The translations under genes were made by a program, and so were the position numbers. 64,000 nt of DNA. Source: Haloimpatiens sp. FM7315. Its GTDB lineage: Bacteria > Bacillota > Clostridia > Clostridiales > Clostridiaceae. The stretch covers positions 2,893,802 to 2,957,801 of the forward strand of contig JBGVUE010000001.1 of assembly GCA_041861885.1 (NCBI GenBank), read 5' to 3'. Shown in pieces: positions 10,212 to 19,798 of this stretch (positions are counted from its first letter, which is position 1; every line of letters starts with the position of its first letter). A model generated the notes under the pieces. The model was not told the DNA's origin. It did not search any database and worked only from the letters and a program-made list of their open reading frames with translations.

Positions 10212-10382
10212 TTATTCTTCAACTGGTGCTCCTACAGGACAAACATTAGCACAGTTTCCGCAATCAATACAAGTGTCAGCATCTATAACATATGCGTTAT
10301 CTCCTTGACTTATAGCATTAACTGGGCATTCTGATGCGCATGCGCCACAGCTTACGCAAGCATCTGTAATTTTATATGCCAT
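10212..10382 (-). CDS. 2[4Fe-4S] clostridial ferredoxin
   Basis: This 56-residue protein starts MAYKITDACVSCG at the ATG at 10382, behind a textbook AAGGAGGTG site. Two cluster-binding motifs of the form C-x2-C-x2-C-x3-CP are complete: CVSCGACASECP and CIDCGNCANVCP. Length, internal symmetry and acidic tail match the small low-potential ferredoxins that carry electrons for hydrogenase and pyruvate:ferredoxin oxidoreductase in clostridia. It is monocistronic, with its own terminator. It is inserted in an otherwise Bacillus-like gene order between corA and the HMA-like gene. Confidence 0.95.
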   Translation of the reverse strand: MAYKITDACVSCGACASECPVNAISQGDNAYVIDADTCIDCGNCANVCPVGAPVEE

Positions 10383-10510
10383 ATTAAAACACCTCCTTAA
10401 AATTTTGGATATAGCTATCCAAGAATCATTTTATCATGTTTTATTTAATTTTAAAAGGTATATATCACAGTTGATATACATTAATAATATTTTGCATAAA
10501 TAAACAAATT

Positions 10511-10714
10511 CTATACCACAGTATAACCTAAGTTTTCAATGCATTCAATTAATCTTTCCTCGTTAATAAAATAATCATCATATATTACTTCTATCTGTCC
10601 AGAGTTTGCTATTATCTGACAGGCAACTATTCCTTCATTGTTTGCAATTGCATCTTTTATCCTGCCAATATCCTTAGTATTTCTCATCCCAGCAACTTTA
10701 AACACAGCCTTCAT
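10511..10714 (-). CDS. HMA-fold protein lacking the CxxC metal site
   Basis: The 67-residue protein has the length and beta-alpha-beta pattern of heavy-metal-associated domains: MKAVFKVAGM..., a long helix, VACQII...QIEVIYDD, and ENLGYTVV at the end. The metal-binding loop that normally reads GMxCxxC is GMRNTKD here, so both cysteines are absent. It therefore probably does not bind copper in the usual way. It lies 12 bases downstream of ricT on the same strand, where yabA sits in Bacillus. Its function is unknown; the fold assignment rests on pattern alone. Confidence 0.7.
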   Translation of the reverse strand: MKAVFKVAGMRNTKDIGRIKDAIANNEGIVACQIIANSGQIEVIYDDYFINEERLIECIENLGYTVV

Positions 10715-10726
10715 ATTTAAGTCCCC

Positions 10727-11632
10727 CTAGTCTTCTTTAAATAATTCCCTTATTATTTCCCTGTCTTCTTCATTTTCTATTTCTATTTTAATTTCTTCAT
10801 CTTTAACTGCATCTTCATAATGACCAGATACAAGCACTACTTCACTTATAGGAATATCTTTTATGACTTCCTCATCATCTAACATCATTTTAACCTTTAC
10901 GCTTTCCTTTACTACACTATTTCCAAAGACTTCACCCTCTCCATAAGGTGTTTTAACTATAGAACCTACTCTAGGTAATTTTTTTCTAACTTCTTCGTAA
11001 TTTTTTTGTTCATAATTAAGGCAGCACATAAGTCTTCCACATATTCCTGATATTTTTGCTGGGTTTAGGGATAAATTCTGTTCCTTTGCCATTCGTATAG
11101 ATACAGGCTCAAAATCTCCAAGAAATGTAGAGCAGCAAAGAGGTCTTCCGCAAGGACCAAGTCCCCCTACCATCTTAGCTTCATCTCTAACACCTATTTG
11201 TCTAAGCTCAATTCTAGTTCTAAATACTGATGCTAGATCTTTTACAAGATCTCTAAAATCCACTCTTCCCTCTGCAGTAAAGTAAAATATAACTTTATTG
11301 TTGTCAAAAGTATATTCAACATCTATAAGCTTCATTTCTAATTTATGTTTTAATATTTTAGTTATACAAATCTCAAAGGCATCTTTTTCCTTTAACTTGT
11401 TTTCGTCGTTCTTCTTTACGTCTTCCTCATCAGCTTTTCTTATAACGCTTTTTAAAGGTGCTACTATGTCTTCTTCGCTTACCTTTCTATTTGCTATAAC
11501 ACAGCTTCCAAACTCTATTCCTCTAGCAGTTTCAACTAATACTTTATCACCTATTTTTAGTTCTAATCCTGCAGGGTCAAAATAATATATCTTCCCCGCT
11601 GATCTAAAACGAACACCTATAACTGTTATCAT
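10727..11632 (-). CDS. ricT: PSP1-domain protein RicT (YaaT)
   Basis: The 301-residue protein matches the YaaT/RicT family. It has an N-terminal PSP1 region, then the Cys-rich segments GLGPCGRPLCCSTFLGDF and SGICGRLMCCLNYEQ, and an acidic C-terminal tail. In Bacillus, RicT joins RicA and RicF in a complex carrying iron-sulfur clusters. That complex helps RNase Y mature mRNAs and supports sporulation and competence. The conserved cysteines are all present. The gene overlaps nothing but is packed one base behind the holB stop, which keeps the Bacillus holB-yaaT order. Confidence 0.92.
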   Translation of the reverse strand: MITVIGVRFRSAGKIYYFDPAGLELKIGDKVLVETARGIEFGSCVIANRKVSEEDIVAPLKSVIRKADEEDVKKNDENKLKEKDAFEICITKILKHKLEMKLIDVEYTFDNNKVIFYFTAEGRVDFRDLVKDLASVFRTRIELRQIGVRDEAKMVGGLGPCGRPLCCSTFLGDFEPVSIRMAKEQNLSLNPAKISGICGRLMCCLNYEQKNYEEVRKKLPRVGSIVKTPYGEGEVFGNSVVKESVKVKMMLDDEEVIKDIPISEVVLVSGHYEDAVKDEEIKIEIENEEDREIIRELFKED

Positions 11633-11633
11633 G

Positions 11634-12577
11634 CTAAACCTCCTGTAATTTAAGTAGCATCATTTGAAATACCAATGACGTGTTTACGTTTTTACGTAAA
11701 CTTCTCATTGCATCTTCTATTATATTTATAATATCATTCAATTTTTTATAAGAAAATATATTTGCAAGTTCTTGTATCTGTTTAATTTTATCTTTGTTTA
11801 TTATTAAATCTCTATCTGAAGTTTCCTTATAAACCATAGCATCCCTTATAAAAGTCAGCATACAATTAACTATTAAAGTCCAGCTATCTTTATATAGATT
11901 TAGAAATTTTTCATACTCAAGAACCTCATTTTCACTACTTTTTGTTATCATAATAAGCATTTTTAATACATTATTTCTCATGTCATGAAAACTTTCATCT
12001 TTTATAAAAATTTCTGCCTTTCCAGGTATACCTTCACTAAAAGCCATAGCCGCATCTACTTCTTCTTTTTCAAGCTCTCCATATCTTTTTTTATAAAATC
12101 ATAGAGTTCTTCTTTTCGAAGTGGCCTTAATTTATGTATTTGACATCTTGATCTAATGGTATTAAGTATAATTTCTAAATTTTCACAAAGTAAAATCAAA
12201 AATACTCCCTTAGGTGGTTCTTCTATAGTTTTAAGCAAAGCATTTTGAGCCTCTTCCGTCATTTTATCCGCTTCATAAACAATGATTACCTTCTTATCCA
12301 TTTCATAAGGTTTCTTATTTATCTCTTCAATAAGAAGCCTTATTGCATTAACCTTTAATGATTTTTCACCTTTTTGTATCTTCCATTCTACTATGTCAAC
12401 ATAATCAATTTCCTTAGTTTTTCCTAGAATTCTTAAAGCCATAGCCTTTGCAATACAGCTTTTTCCTATTCCATCTTCTCCTGCAATCAAATGGGCATGA
12501 GATAAACCTCTACTATCAATTGCCATAACCAATTGTTTTTTTACATCCTCATGCCCTATTATACTTTCAAAACTCAT
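11634..12577 (-). CDS. holB: DNA polymerase III delta' subunit (one frame break)
   Basis: Two frames make one clamp-loader delta' subunit of about 314 residues. The N-terminal part has MSFESIIGHEDVKKQL, the modified P-loop GEDGIGKSCIA and the sensor segments ALLKTIEEPP and TIRSRCQ. It ends in an artificial tail, ESLKKKK, at 12056. Adding one A to the A7 run (T run 12086-12092) gives DFIKKRYGELEKEEVDAAMAF and joins it to the C-terminal domain, which begins AFSEGIPGKAE in the next frame. The clamp loader is essential, so a true mutation is unlikely. The gene sits between darA and ricT; yaaR, found between darA and holB in Bacillus, is missing. Confidence 0.88.
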
Positions 12578-12597
12578 TAGTTATTATTCCTCCAAAA

Positions 12598-12927
12598 CTA
12601 AATTTTGAAATATTCATCTACATCTAAAACAAATACTGTAGCTCCGCCTATTTCTACCTCCACAGGGTAAGGAACATAAACTCCTGTGGAACCTGCAACC
12701 GGTGATGGAGATGTAACAACTTGCTTTCTAGTCTTACATTCTTTCTTAATTAGACTTAAAACATCATCAACTTTTTCCTTTTCAACTCCTATTAAAAGAG
12801 TAGTATTACCGGACTTTAAAAATCCACCTGTAGTTGCAAGCTTAGTTACTCTATAACTTGCATCTGTAAGAGAGTCTATTAAATCCCCAGCTACATCATC
12901 TCTAACTATAACAATTACTAATTTCAT
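12598..12927 (-). CDS. darA: Cyclic-di-AMP receptor, PII-like (DarA/PstA)
   Basis: This 109-residue protein is a PII-like trimeric c-di-AMP sensor of the YaaQ family. The start MKLVIVIVRDDVAGDL, the loop TKLATTGGFLKSGNTTLLIGV and the C-terminal GGATVFVLDVDEYFKI are characteristic. Family knowledge says it binds c-di-AMP at subunit interfaces; its downstream partner is not established. It lies between tmk and holB in the same direction, as in Bacillus (yaaQ). There is no sign of damage. Confidence 0.93.
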   Translation of the reverse strand: MKLVIVIVRDDVAGDLIDSLTDASYRVTKLATTGGFLKSGNTTLLIGVEKEKVDDVLSLIKKECKTRKQVVTSPSPVAGSTGVYVPYPVEVEIGGATVFVLDVDEYFKI

Positions 12928-13001
12928 ATTTATGCCTCCCTATTTTTTTAATTTAAATAAACTAAAATACTATATGCAAAGACTAGGTTTTTATGCTTGA
13001 C

Positions 13002-13626
13002 TTAATTGCATTTAAGAAATTTATTTACTATTTGTATTATATCTTTATGTACGTTCTCAATGGATGTATTTGCATCTACTGTTTTTATTTTATCACATTT
13101 TCTAGATATTTCTAAATATCCTTCAAAAACTTTTGTGAAATTCTTCCCCACTATTTTCTAATCTATCAAAAATCTTTTGCTTATATTTCCTTTTTAGGCC
13201 TTCATCGTAAGGCAAAGTAAGCATTATAGTAATATCTGTACAAAGGCCATCTAAAGCAGCTTCATTTATTGATCTTATTCTATCTACTCCAAGGCCTCTT
13301 CCGATTCCCTGATAAACTATAGAAGAATCAACAAATCTATCGCATATTACAATTTTGCCCTCTTCTATTGCAGGTTTTAAAACCTCATTTACAAGTTGAG
13401 CCCTTGATGCTGCATATAAAAGCGCTTCGCACATACCACACATTTTCACATTATGATTATCTAGTATTATATCTCTTATTTTTTCACTTATAGAGGTTCC
13501 ACCAGGTTCCCTAGTTTTTAAAACTTCATAGCCTTTTTCCTTTAAATATTCCTCAAGAAGATTAATTTGCGTTGTTTTTCCTGAACCATCTGGTCCTTCT
13601 AAGGTTATAAGTAATCCTTTTTTCAT
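13002..13626 (-). CDS. tmk: Thymidylate kinase (frame break near C-terminus)
   Basis: The enzyme phosphorylates dTMP to dTDP. The visible motifs are the P-loop EGPDGSGKTTQ, the dTMP-site segment TREPGGT and the DR(F/H) motif in ICDRFVDSS. The lid-side part YQGIGRGLG follows. The first frame stops at 13123 after GEEFHKSF. In another frame the sequence continues KVFEGYLEISRKCDKIK... to a stop at 13002, giving the usual C-terminal helices. The break lies in a short A run (T run 13131-13134). Two missing A residues would give FHKKVFEGY, close to the family pattern; one extra base would also restore the frame. The gene is essential in most bacteria. Confidence 0.88.
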
Positions 13627-13784
13627 TTTTTCTTTGTCAAAACCTTTTTATAAATGTATGTTTTACTACTGCTGATTTTGACAAGTTTCCTCCCCTCTAT
13701 ATTTAACTGCTCCATTGTAAAATATAACTTTTACTAGTTTTATTTACAACAATATATATATTATATTCTAGATTATACTATAAA

Positions 13785-15209
13785 TCATTGCACTATACTT
13801 AAAGACATTTCTTCTTTATTAAAACCTACAATATCTACATTATTATCTATATTATATTTTATCACATCTATGACGTCGCTGCTTATAATTTCTCCCGGCA
13901 TAACTAAAGGAATTCCTGGGGGGTATGGAACAATTGATTTCCCACTTATTTTGCCTTTGGCATCAACAAGTTTAACCTCTATATTATCCTTAAGGATTGC
14001 TTCATAGGGTAGTAACTTCATAAAAGGAATCTCAGAAAGCATTATCTCTTTATAATTTTCTTTCAATAAAGTTTTATCACAACCTTCTAAAACTCTATAT
14101 AATTTTTCAAATTCATCCCTATTATTAGAGGGAGAAAAAATTAAAACTACATTTTCACTATCGCTCATTTCACATTGTATTTTTTTATTTCTCAAATATG
14201 CCAGTAACTTATGACCACTATAACCCTTCCCTACATTTATTATAAATCTTGTAATATCCATAGTAGTTAAGGTTTGTCCTATATCTTTTGGCGTTATAAC
14301 ATGAAATTTTTCAAGTTTGTTAATTTTTTCACTGTAATAAAGGGATAATTTAATTAGTTTTTCGTATTCTATAAACCCATATTTCTCAAGATAATACCTA
14401 GCATAATCCATAGAGCACATTAGTATGTAAGATGGACTTGTGCTTAAAAATGCACTTACATAAAAATCCACTTTTTTTAAGTCTATCCCTTTCCCAACAT
14501 GCAAATAAGCAGTCTGAGTAAAACTAGCTAAGGTTTTATGACTGCTCATAACAACCATATCTGCTCCCAAACTTAAAGCCTGTTTGGGAAGATTTTCATG
14601 GACACCAAAATGTGCTCCGTGGGCAGAATCCACTAAAACCATCATTTTATATCTCTTAGCAGTTTTAATAATTGCTTTTAAATCCGCACATATCCCATAA
14701 TAATTTGGGTAAGTTATTATTATGCCTTTGGCATCTTTATTCTCTTTTATTGTAAGTAAAAAATGCTCCATATCTAAAGAAAGCGGAGCATTGTACTTTT
14801 CATTCACCTTATTTTTAACATATACAGGTCTAAGTTTTCTCATTATAATAGCATTGAATATAGACCTATGGCAATTTCTCTCTACTATTACCTTATCACC
14901 TTCATTAAATGAAGAAAATATCATAGATAAATTTCCAGAAGTACTTCCATTAACTAAGAAATATGATTTTTGGCTGCCATAATATTCACTTAACAGTTTT
15001 TCAGCCTCTTTTATTATTCCCTCTGGACTATGCAAATTATCTAAACCCGCAACTTCGGTTACATCAAATTTAGCTAACTTTTCTAAAAAAGTTCTTCCAA
15101 TATCATCTATTAAAAATCCTTTTCCAGCCTTATGTCCTGGCATGCAAAAACATGAATTATCTTCTTTTATATATTTAAGCACACCTTCTAAAAGTGGTAA
15201 TCTTGACAA
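13785..15209 (-). CDS. Orn/Lys/Arg decarboxylase-family PLP enzyme (YaaO-like)
   Basis: This 474-residue fold-type I PLP enzyme belongs to the Orn/Lys/Arg decarboxylase family. Visible motifs are FCMPGHKAGKGF near the N-terminus, SHKTLASFTQTA with the PLP-binding lysine, and VDSAHGAHFG with the PLP-contacting Asp. A C-terminal domain ends with PYPPGIPLVMPGE. I chose the TTG at 15209 because AGGAGAGG sits eight bases upstream and the protein then begins LSRLPLLEG. Longer frames run through the gin gene. It keeps the Bacillus yaaO position ahead of tmk. The amino acid substrate is not evident: Bacillus SpeA (arginine) and YaaO (unknown) are both this size. Confidence 0.88.
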   Translation of the reverse strand: MSRLPLLEGVLKYIKEDNSCFCMPGHKAGKGFLIDDIGRTFLEKLAKFDVTEVAGLDNLHSPEGIIKEAEKLLSEYYGSQKSYFLVNGSTSGNLSMIFSSFNEGDKVIVERNCHRSIFNAIIMRKLRPVYVKNKVNEKYNAPLSLDMEHFLLTIKENKDAKGIIITYPNYYGICADLKAIIKTAKRYKMMVLVDSAHGAHFGVHENLPKQALSLGADMVVMSSHKTLASFTQTAYLHVGKGIDLKKVDFYVSAFLSTSPSYILMCSMDYARYYLEKYGFIEYEKLIKLSLYYSEKINKLEKFHVITPKDIGQTLTTMDITRFIINVGKGYSGHKLLAYLRNKKIQCEMSDSENVVLIFSPSNNRDEFEKLYRVLEGCDKTLLKENYKEIMLSEIPFMKLLPYEAILKDNIEVKLVDAKGKISGKSIVPYPPGIPLVMPGEIISSDVIDVIKYNIDNNVDIVGFNKEEMSLSIVQ

Positions 15210-15400
15210 GTTAAATCCTCTCCTCTTAACATGTAGCTTGCAAAATTTCTTTTTATGCAATTCTTATAATACTCATAAAAATCAGTATCCATATGACACT
15301 TTACTATTCTCTTTTCACAAGAAGCACATATCCTCCTGCCTTTAATTATTATACCACTATTAAGAGGCTTACCACATATAATACAATTTTTTTTATTCAT
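15188..15400 (-). CDS. Sigma-G inhibitor Gin / CsfB-like zinc protein
   Basis: The 70-residue protein has two CxxC pairs, CIICGKP and CASCEKR, and a basic N-terminus (MNKKNCIICG). Size, zinc-knuckle spacing and position match Gin (CsfB), an anti-sigma factor that blocks sigma-G, and also sigma-E in Bacillus, during sporulation. In Bacillus, csfB stands upstream of xpaC-yaaN-yaaO; here it overlaps the YaaO-like gene by 22 bases, so xpaC and yaaN are absent. The assignment rests on the Cys pattern plus synteny; a generic small zinc protein is the alternative. Confidence 0.8.
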   Translation of the reverse strand: MNKKNCIICGKPLNSGIIIKGRRICASCEKRIVKCHMDTDFYEYYKNCIKRNFASYMLRGEDLTCQDYHF

Positions 15401-15619
15401 TAATTATCCCCCTCAAAACTTGATTACATTTACTGTCTAGATTATTGCCTCCTACTATACATTTTATTCAATTGCTTGTACATATTTATTTTGTCCATTT
15501 AAGTTTTTGCACGACAAATATTTTATCTTTATTGGGGAATAATAAAGAAGAAAGTTATATATTGTAGCTTTAATATTGTTTAAAAGAGTAGTTAAACGCT
15601 CTAAGAAAGGAGTTCATCT

Positions 15620-16773
15620 ATGAAACAAGAAATTATATCTTACTTGTCTACTTTAGAAAGTGAATTAAAAGATCTTTCTAAAAACCTATATGATATTAAA
15701 GAGGAAAGCTTTAAAGAGTATAAATCCTCTAAATATATATGCTCTCTTCTAAAAAACATGGTTTTGAAGTCGAAGAGAATTTTCTTGAAATCCCCACCTC
15801 CTTTAAAGGTGAGTTTGGAAATGGTCATCCGAAAATATGTTATATATGTGAATATGATGCAGATCCTTTGAAAGGCCATATTACAGGAAATAACTTAACA
15901 AGCACCATGGCAGTTGGAGCCTGCCTAGGTCTTTCAAAAGTAATCTCTAAATCAGGAGGAACTGTTATAATTCTTGGCTGTCCAGGAGAGTACATCAATG
16001 GATGTAAAACAACTATGGCAAAACAAGGAGTATTTAAAGATATTGATGTGGTTTTATCAGCCCACCCAAACACCATAACAACAGTGGCTTTAAAATCTAA
16101 TGCACTGCTTCCGCTAAAGATTAAATATTCCCTAAAAAAAGACCAAGAGGTTCCTTTATTATCTTGTACTGCAACTCACTGTGCGGCCTTAACTTATAAT
16201 TTTATAGATATACTAAAACTAAATTTACCAGAGGGATTTTCTGTTGAAAATATATTAATGAAGGGAAAATGTAATCCGTATTTAATATCCTCCTACTTTG
16301 AAAGTAACTATCTTATAAGTGCCAATACTATTAAAAACTGTGAATACATAAAAAATATGATTTTAAATTTTGCCAAAAACTTAAAAGACCTTATGGATCT
16401 AGATTTAGAATCAAACATGTATCAGCTTCCCTACGAAGAAATGATTTCAAACGATACCCTTTGCAGAATTTTTTCTCATAATTTAAAAGAAACCGGTATA
16501 ATAGATTTTCATGATTTTCATGATGCTCTACCTGGTTTAAGTCTTGGTAGTGTAAGTCATGTAGTGCCTTGCATAAATCATTTTATTAAAATTACAGAAA
16601 ATCAAGATGTAGCTTATCCTTCTTCAGGTTTTGCAAAAGAAACTTTAAAAGACTATGCCTTTAATCAAAGTTTAAAGGCAATCAAAGCTTTAGCTATTAC
16701 TGGATTAGACTTAATTGAAAATAGTAACTTATTAAAAGAAATAAAACTAGAATTTTCAAATAAAACTAAATAA
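15620..16773 (+). CDS. M20-family amidohydrolase-like protein without metal ligands (one frame break)
   Basis: The joined frames give about 385 residues resembling M20D peptidases / aminobenzoyl-glutamate hydrolases. A normal ribosome site (GAAAGGAG) precedes the ATG. The first frame goes wrong after SKYICSLLK; one A added to the A run at 15751-15756 gives LLKKHGFEVEENF and leads into the long second frame. The family scaffold is clear: ICEYDADPLKGH, LGCPGEY, VVLSAHP and SVSHVVPCINH. However, the CGHN/CGHD metal site is TGNN and the catalytic EE is EY, so the usual di-zinc centre cannot form as known. It may be a non-catalytic relative or bind differently. It is divergent from gin and ends at a perfect terminator. 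Confidence 0.8.
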
Positions 16774-16809
16774 AAAAATGATGCATTAAATTTAATGCAT
16801 CATTTTTTT
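16772..16809. terminator. Bidirectional terminator
   Basis: A perfect 38-base palindrome (19-base arms, with A and T runs at its ends) lies between the convergent M20-like gene and the small membrane protein gene. It can end transcription from both sides. Confidence 0.88.
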
Positions 16810-16819
16810 ATTTACATAT

Positions 16820-17359
16820 CTATACAGAAATTTTTAGTCTCTCTTTTAAATAATCTACTTCAACGTCTCTATTCATTATTAGCATTATTTTACTTATCAT
16901 TTCTCTACTAGGTTCAAAATAAAATTTCTTATAATTATTAGTACCCTCTTCAAGATAAACACAGCAGTATCTATTACATTTAAATAAAGAACAAATGTAT
17001 TTCTTAGTAGATGAAATTTTAAATTGTGCTTTAAGTTCTTTACTTTTACCTACAAATTTTATATCTTTTATTTTTATATTTTCTACCTCTTGTTTTGAAT
17101 TTCTTATTATTTTGTGGATAATAAGCTGATCTGCAATTATAAGATATTTATATCTTACACTGGATTTGTATACTTCTAATCCTACAGTCACTATCATTAC
17201 CACCATAAGCATAGTATTAAAAACATTATCCATAAGAGTGTTTTTTCCTATAAAAAACATAGAGGTAAACTTAGACACATATAAAACTATACACAATAAA
17301 AACATTAAAAATGTACCTACTGGTAGTTTTTTTCTTTCAATTACTTCTTTATATAACAT
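16820..17359 (-). CDS. Two-helix membrane protein of unknown function
   Basis: I do not recognise this 179-residue protein. It starts MLYKEVIERKKLP and has two hydrophobic helices close together (near residues 15-35 and 47-62). A cytoplasmic, Lys-rich beta-type domain of about 110 residues follows. The domain contains KYLIIADQLIIHKI, KDIKFVGKS and a Cys-rich stretch, CSLFKCNRYCC. The arrangement is reminiscent of bacterial PH-like membrane proteins, but this is only a shape comparison. It stands alone, convergent with the M20-like gene and with its own upstream gap. Confidence 0.75.
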   Translation of the reverse strand: MLYKEVIERKKLPVGTFLMFLLCIVLYVSKFTSMFFIGKNTLMDNVFNTMLMVVMIVTVGLEVYKSSVRYKYLIIADQLIIHKIIRNSKQEVENIKIKDIKFVGKSKELKAQFKISSTKKYICSLFKCNRYCCVYLEEGTNNYKKFYFEPSREMISKIMLIMNRDVEVDYLKERLKISV

Positions 17360-17938
17360 AGCGCACCTTCTTCAACCATTACATTATTGTATAATATAAA
17401 TTTAATTTATCTAGGTGATTTTGGGAAAATGTCTACACTAATTCTATTCGTCGATACTACTATTACGTTTCACCTTTAAATTTAATATAATTATGTTAAA
17501 TTATTTTAAATTATTTTAACATTAAATCCTTACGGGCATAAAGAGATTATACTAGGCTTCGTAAAAATTATCTAGGGTTATTACGGGCTTTTAAAGTCCT
17601 CTATTAACCAAATATTTAAATTTTATATGTTTCTCATTGTTTATCTTAATAATATTCATATTATCTTCATTTTTCTTTTTTATAATTCAATTTTTCATCT
17701 TTCCTTGTATAAATTATTTTAACATGAAATATTTTTGAATTCAAACTTGCAGATTTAATTTGACAACACTTTATTATATATGATACTTCCTACTATTTTG
17801 TTACTTAAAATTAAACCTACTTTTAATCTATGCTTTTATTGTATAATTATTATAACTTCTTACTTAAAAATATAAGAAGTATACTATATATTTTTTATTC
17901 ATAATATTTAAATAACAAGTCTTATAGAAGGTGATATT
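17360..17938. other. Gene-free 579-base gap
   Basis: This divergent region between the membrane protein gene and the LD-carboxypeptidase gene is very AT-rich. I see no coding frame, RNA gene or clear promoter that I would defend. A small GTTAAA...TTTAAC inverted repeat near 17494-17520 is the only visible structure. Confidence 0.5.
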
Positions 17939-18856
17939 ATGTTAGGTAAAAGATTAAAAGAAGGAGACACCTTGGGAATAATTGCTCCTGCTGGCTTTGA
18001 GTGTAAAGAAAACGTGATAAAAAATATTCATTATCTTAACGAATTAGGTTTTAAAACTCATATTGGTAAACATGTTTTTTCAAAAAAAGGCTATTTAGCT
18101 GGAGAGGATTTAGAAAGAGCTTCAGACTTTATGGAAATGTTCCAAAATAAAAATGTAGATGCTATTTTATGCCTTAGAGGGGGATACGGCTCCTTGCGCC
18201 TGCTACCACTTATTGATTGGAGTATTATAAAGAATAATCCTAAAATCTTTATAGGTTATAGTGATATAACTTGCTTACTTAATGAGATTCAAAGGCGCTG
18301 TAATTTAATTTGCTTTCATGGACCTATGCTCACAACGAAATTAAGTGAAAATCCAGATACAAAAGACAGCTTCCTTGAAACCTTAGAATACGGCTCTAAT
18401 CCTTATAAATTACAATGCTACAATGCAGATTTAAGCTCCTATTCCGCCTCTATAACTGATGGATATTTAGTAGGAGGTAATTTATCTTTAATTTGTAGCA
18501 CACTTGGAACTCCCTATGAAATAGACACTTCAAATAAGATTCTTTTCATAGAAGATATTGGAGAAGAACCCTATAAAATTGATAGAATGCTAACACAGCT
18601 AACTCTTGCAAATAAACTTCAAAAATGCCGAGGCTTTTTACTTGGTTACTTTAGCAATTGTGGCTCTAAAAACACTAGAGACAGTTTTTGTATTAAAGAA
18701 ATTATTGATGAAAAAATACTTTCTCTTAATAAACCTACATTAATGAATTTTCCTTCTGGTCACGACTACCCAAATGTAACTTTACCAATAGGAGCAAAAA
18801 TTAGACTTGACTGTGTGAAAAATGAAATAAGAATTTTAGAGTCTGTTGTTTGCTAA
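17939..18856 (+). CDS. LD-carboxypeptidase (peptidase family S66)
   Basis: The 305-residue protein matches the S66 family, which includes muramoyl-tetrapeptide carboxypeptidase LdcA and microcin C self-immunity protein MccF. Signatures seen are the opening GDTLGIIAPAG, LRGGYGSLRLLP, the nucleophile Ser in FIGYSDIT, CFHGPM, the catalytic-type Glu region FIEDIGEEPYKIDRML, and a late His in PSGHDYPNVTLPIGA. It would remove the terminal D-alanine from peptidoglycan tetrapeptides in the cytosol. The ATG follows GAAGGTGATATT. It is a single gene with its own terminator. LdcA-type recycling is the likelier role, because no microcin genes are near. Confidence 0.88.
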   Translation: MLGKRLKEGDTLGIIAPAGFECKENVIKNIHYLNELGFKTHIGKHVFSKKGYLAGEDLERASDFMEMFQNKNVDAILCLRGGYGSLRLLPLIDWSIIKNNPKIFIGYSDITCLLNEIQRRCNLICFHGPMLTTKLSENPDTKDSFLETLEYGSNPYKLQCYNADLSSYSASITDGYLVGGNLSLICSTLGTPYEIDTSNKILFIEDIGEEPYKIDRMLTQLTLANKLQKCRGFLLGYFSNCGSKNTRDSFCIKEIIDEKILSLNKPTLMNFPSGHDYPNVTLPIGAKIRLDCVKNEIRILESVVC

Positions 18857-18888
18857 ATTTTCTGTAAATTGGTTTTTTTAAAAATTTT

Positions 18889-18914
18889 AGGGTTTTTTAT
18901 AAACCCTTTTTATT
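18889..18914 (+). terminator. Terminator after the LD-carboxypeptidase gene
   Basis: Arms AGGGTTT (18889-18895) and AAACCCT (18901-18907) with a short loop are followed by TTTT. Confidence 0.75.
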
Positions 18915-19104
18915 TTACTCATATTTTAGTTATTTTTAGTTTAAAAAAATATGCTCATAAAACCTTTCTTGCTTTTATTCTAATAGCTATATATAATTAT
19001 ATGTTGCATAAAATTAAAACACTATAAATAAAAAATTCTTATTATTTTACCCAAAAACTTTTTACGGAAGAGATGCCCTTAAAAATAAAGGAGGCTAAAA
19101 ACCT

Positions 19105-19798
19105 ATGAAACACATTTTTTTGTTGAAGATGATTTAAGTTTAATTAGCGGTTTATCTTTTGCCATGAAAAAACAAGGATACGAAATAGCGGTTGCAAGAA
19201 CAAGCACTGAAGCAAAAACCTTTGGAAAAATGGAAAATATGATTTAGTAATTTTAGATGTTTCTCTCCCTGATGGCTCTGGCTATGATATATGTAGGGAA
19301 ATTAGAAAGACATCTAAAATACCAATTATGTTTTTAACTGCTGCTGATGAAGAAACAGATATAATAATGGGACTTGATATAGGTGGCGACGATTATATAA
19401 CAAAGCCTTTCAAACTTGCAGTTTTTTTATCAAGAATAAATGCCCTTCTTAGAAGAAGTGACAATTTTAGTGAAAAAAACACAGAATTAAATTCTAATTC
19501 TATAAAAGTCCATCTGTTAAAAGGCGAGGCCTACAAAAAGGGAAAAGAGCTTGATTTAACAGCAAGTGAATATAAACTATTATGCCTGTTTATGAAAAAT
19601 CCAGATATAGTGCTTTCTCAAGAACAGATTTTAGGTAAGTTATGGGATTGTGAAGCTAATTACATAGATAATGGTTCCCTTACCGTATACATAAGAAGAC
19701 TACGTACTAAAATTGAGGACAACCCTAGTGCCCCTGAAAAGATAGTTACAGTTAGGGGTATGGGCTACAAATGGAATACTGTAGGGTGTGGTCTATGA
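19105..19798 (+). CDS. OmpR-family response regulator (two frame breaks)
   Basis: The gene starts at the ATG at 19105 behind AAAGGAGG and encodes a receiver plus winged-helix regulator of about 231 residues. Adding a T to the T7 run at 19115-19121 gives MKHIFFVEDDLSLISGL. Adding a T at 19221-19223 gives TFWKNGKYDLVILDVSLPDGSG, with the phosphoacceptor Asp. From 19328 the frame is intact: GGDDYITKPF and then the DNA-binding domain with LTASEYKLLCLF and YIRRLRTKIEDNP. The last codons overlap the start of the kinase gene. With the kinase and ABC genes it forms a Bce/Vex-like antibiotic or peptide-stress module; the inducer is unknown. Confidence 0.85.
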
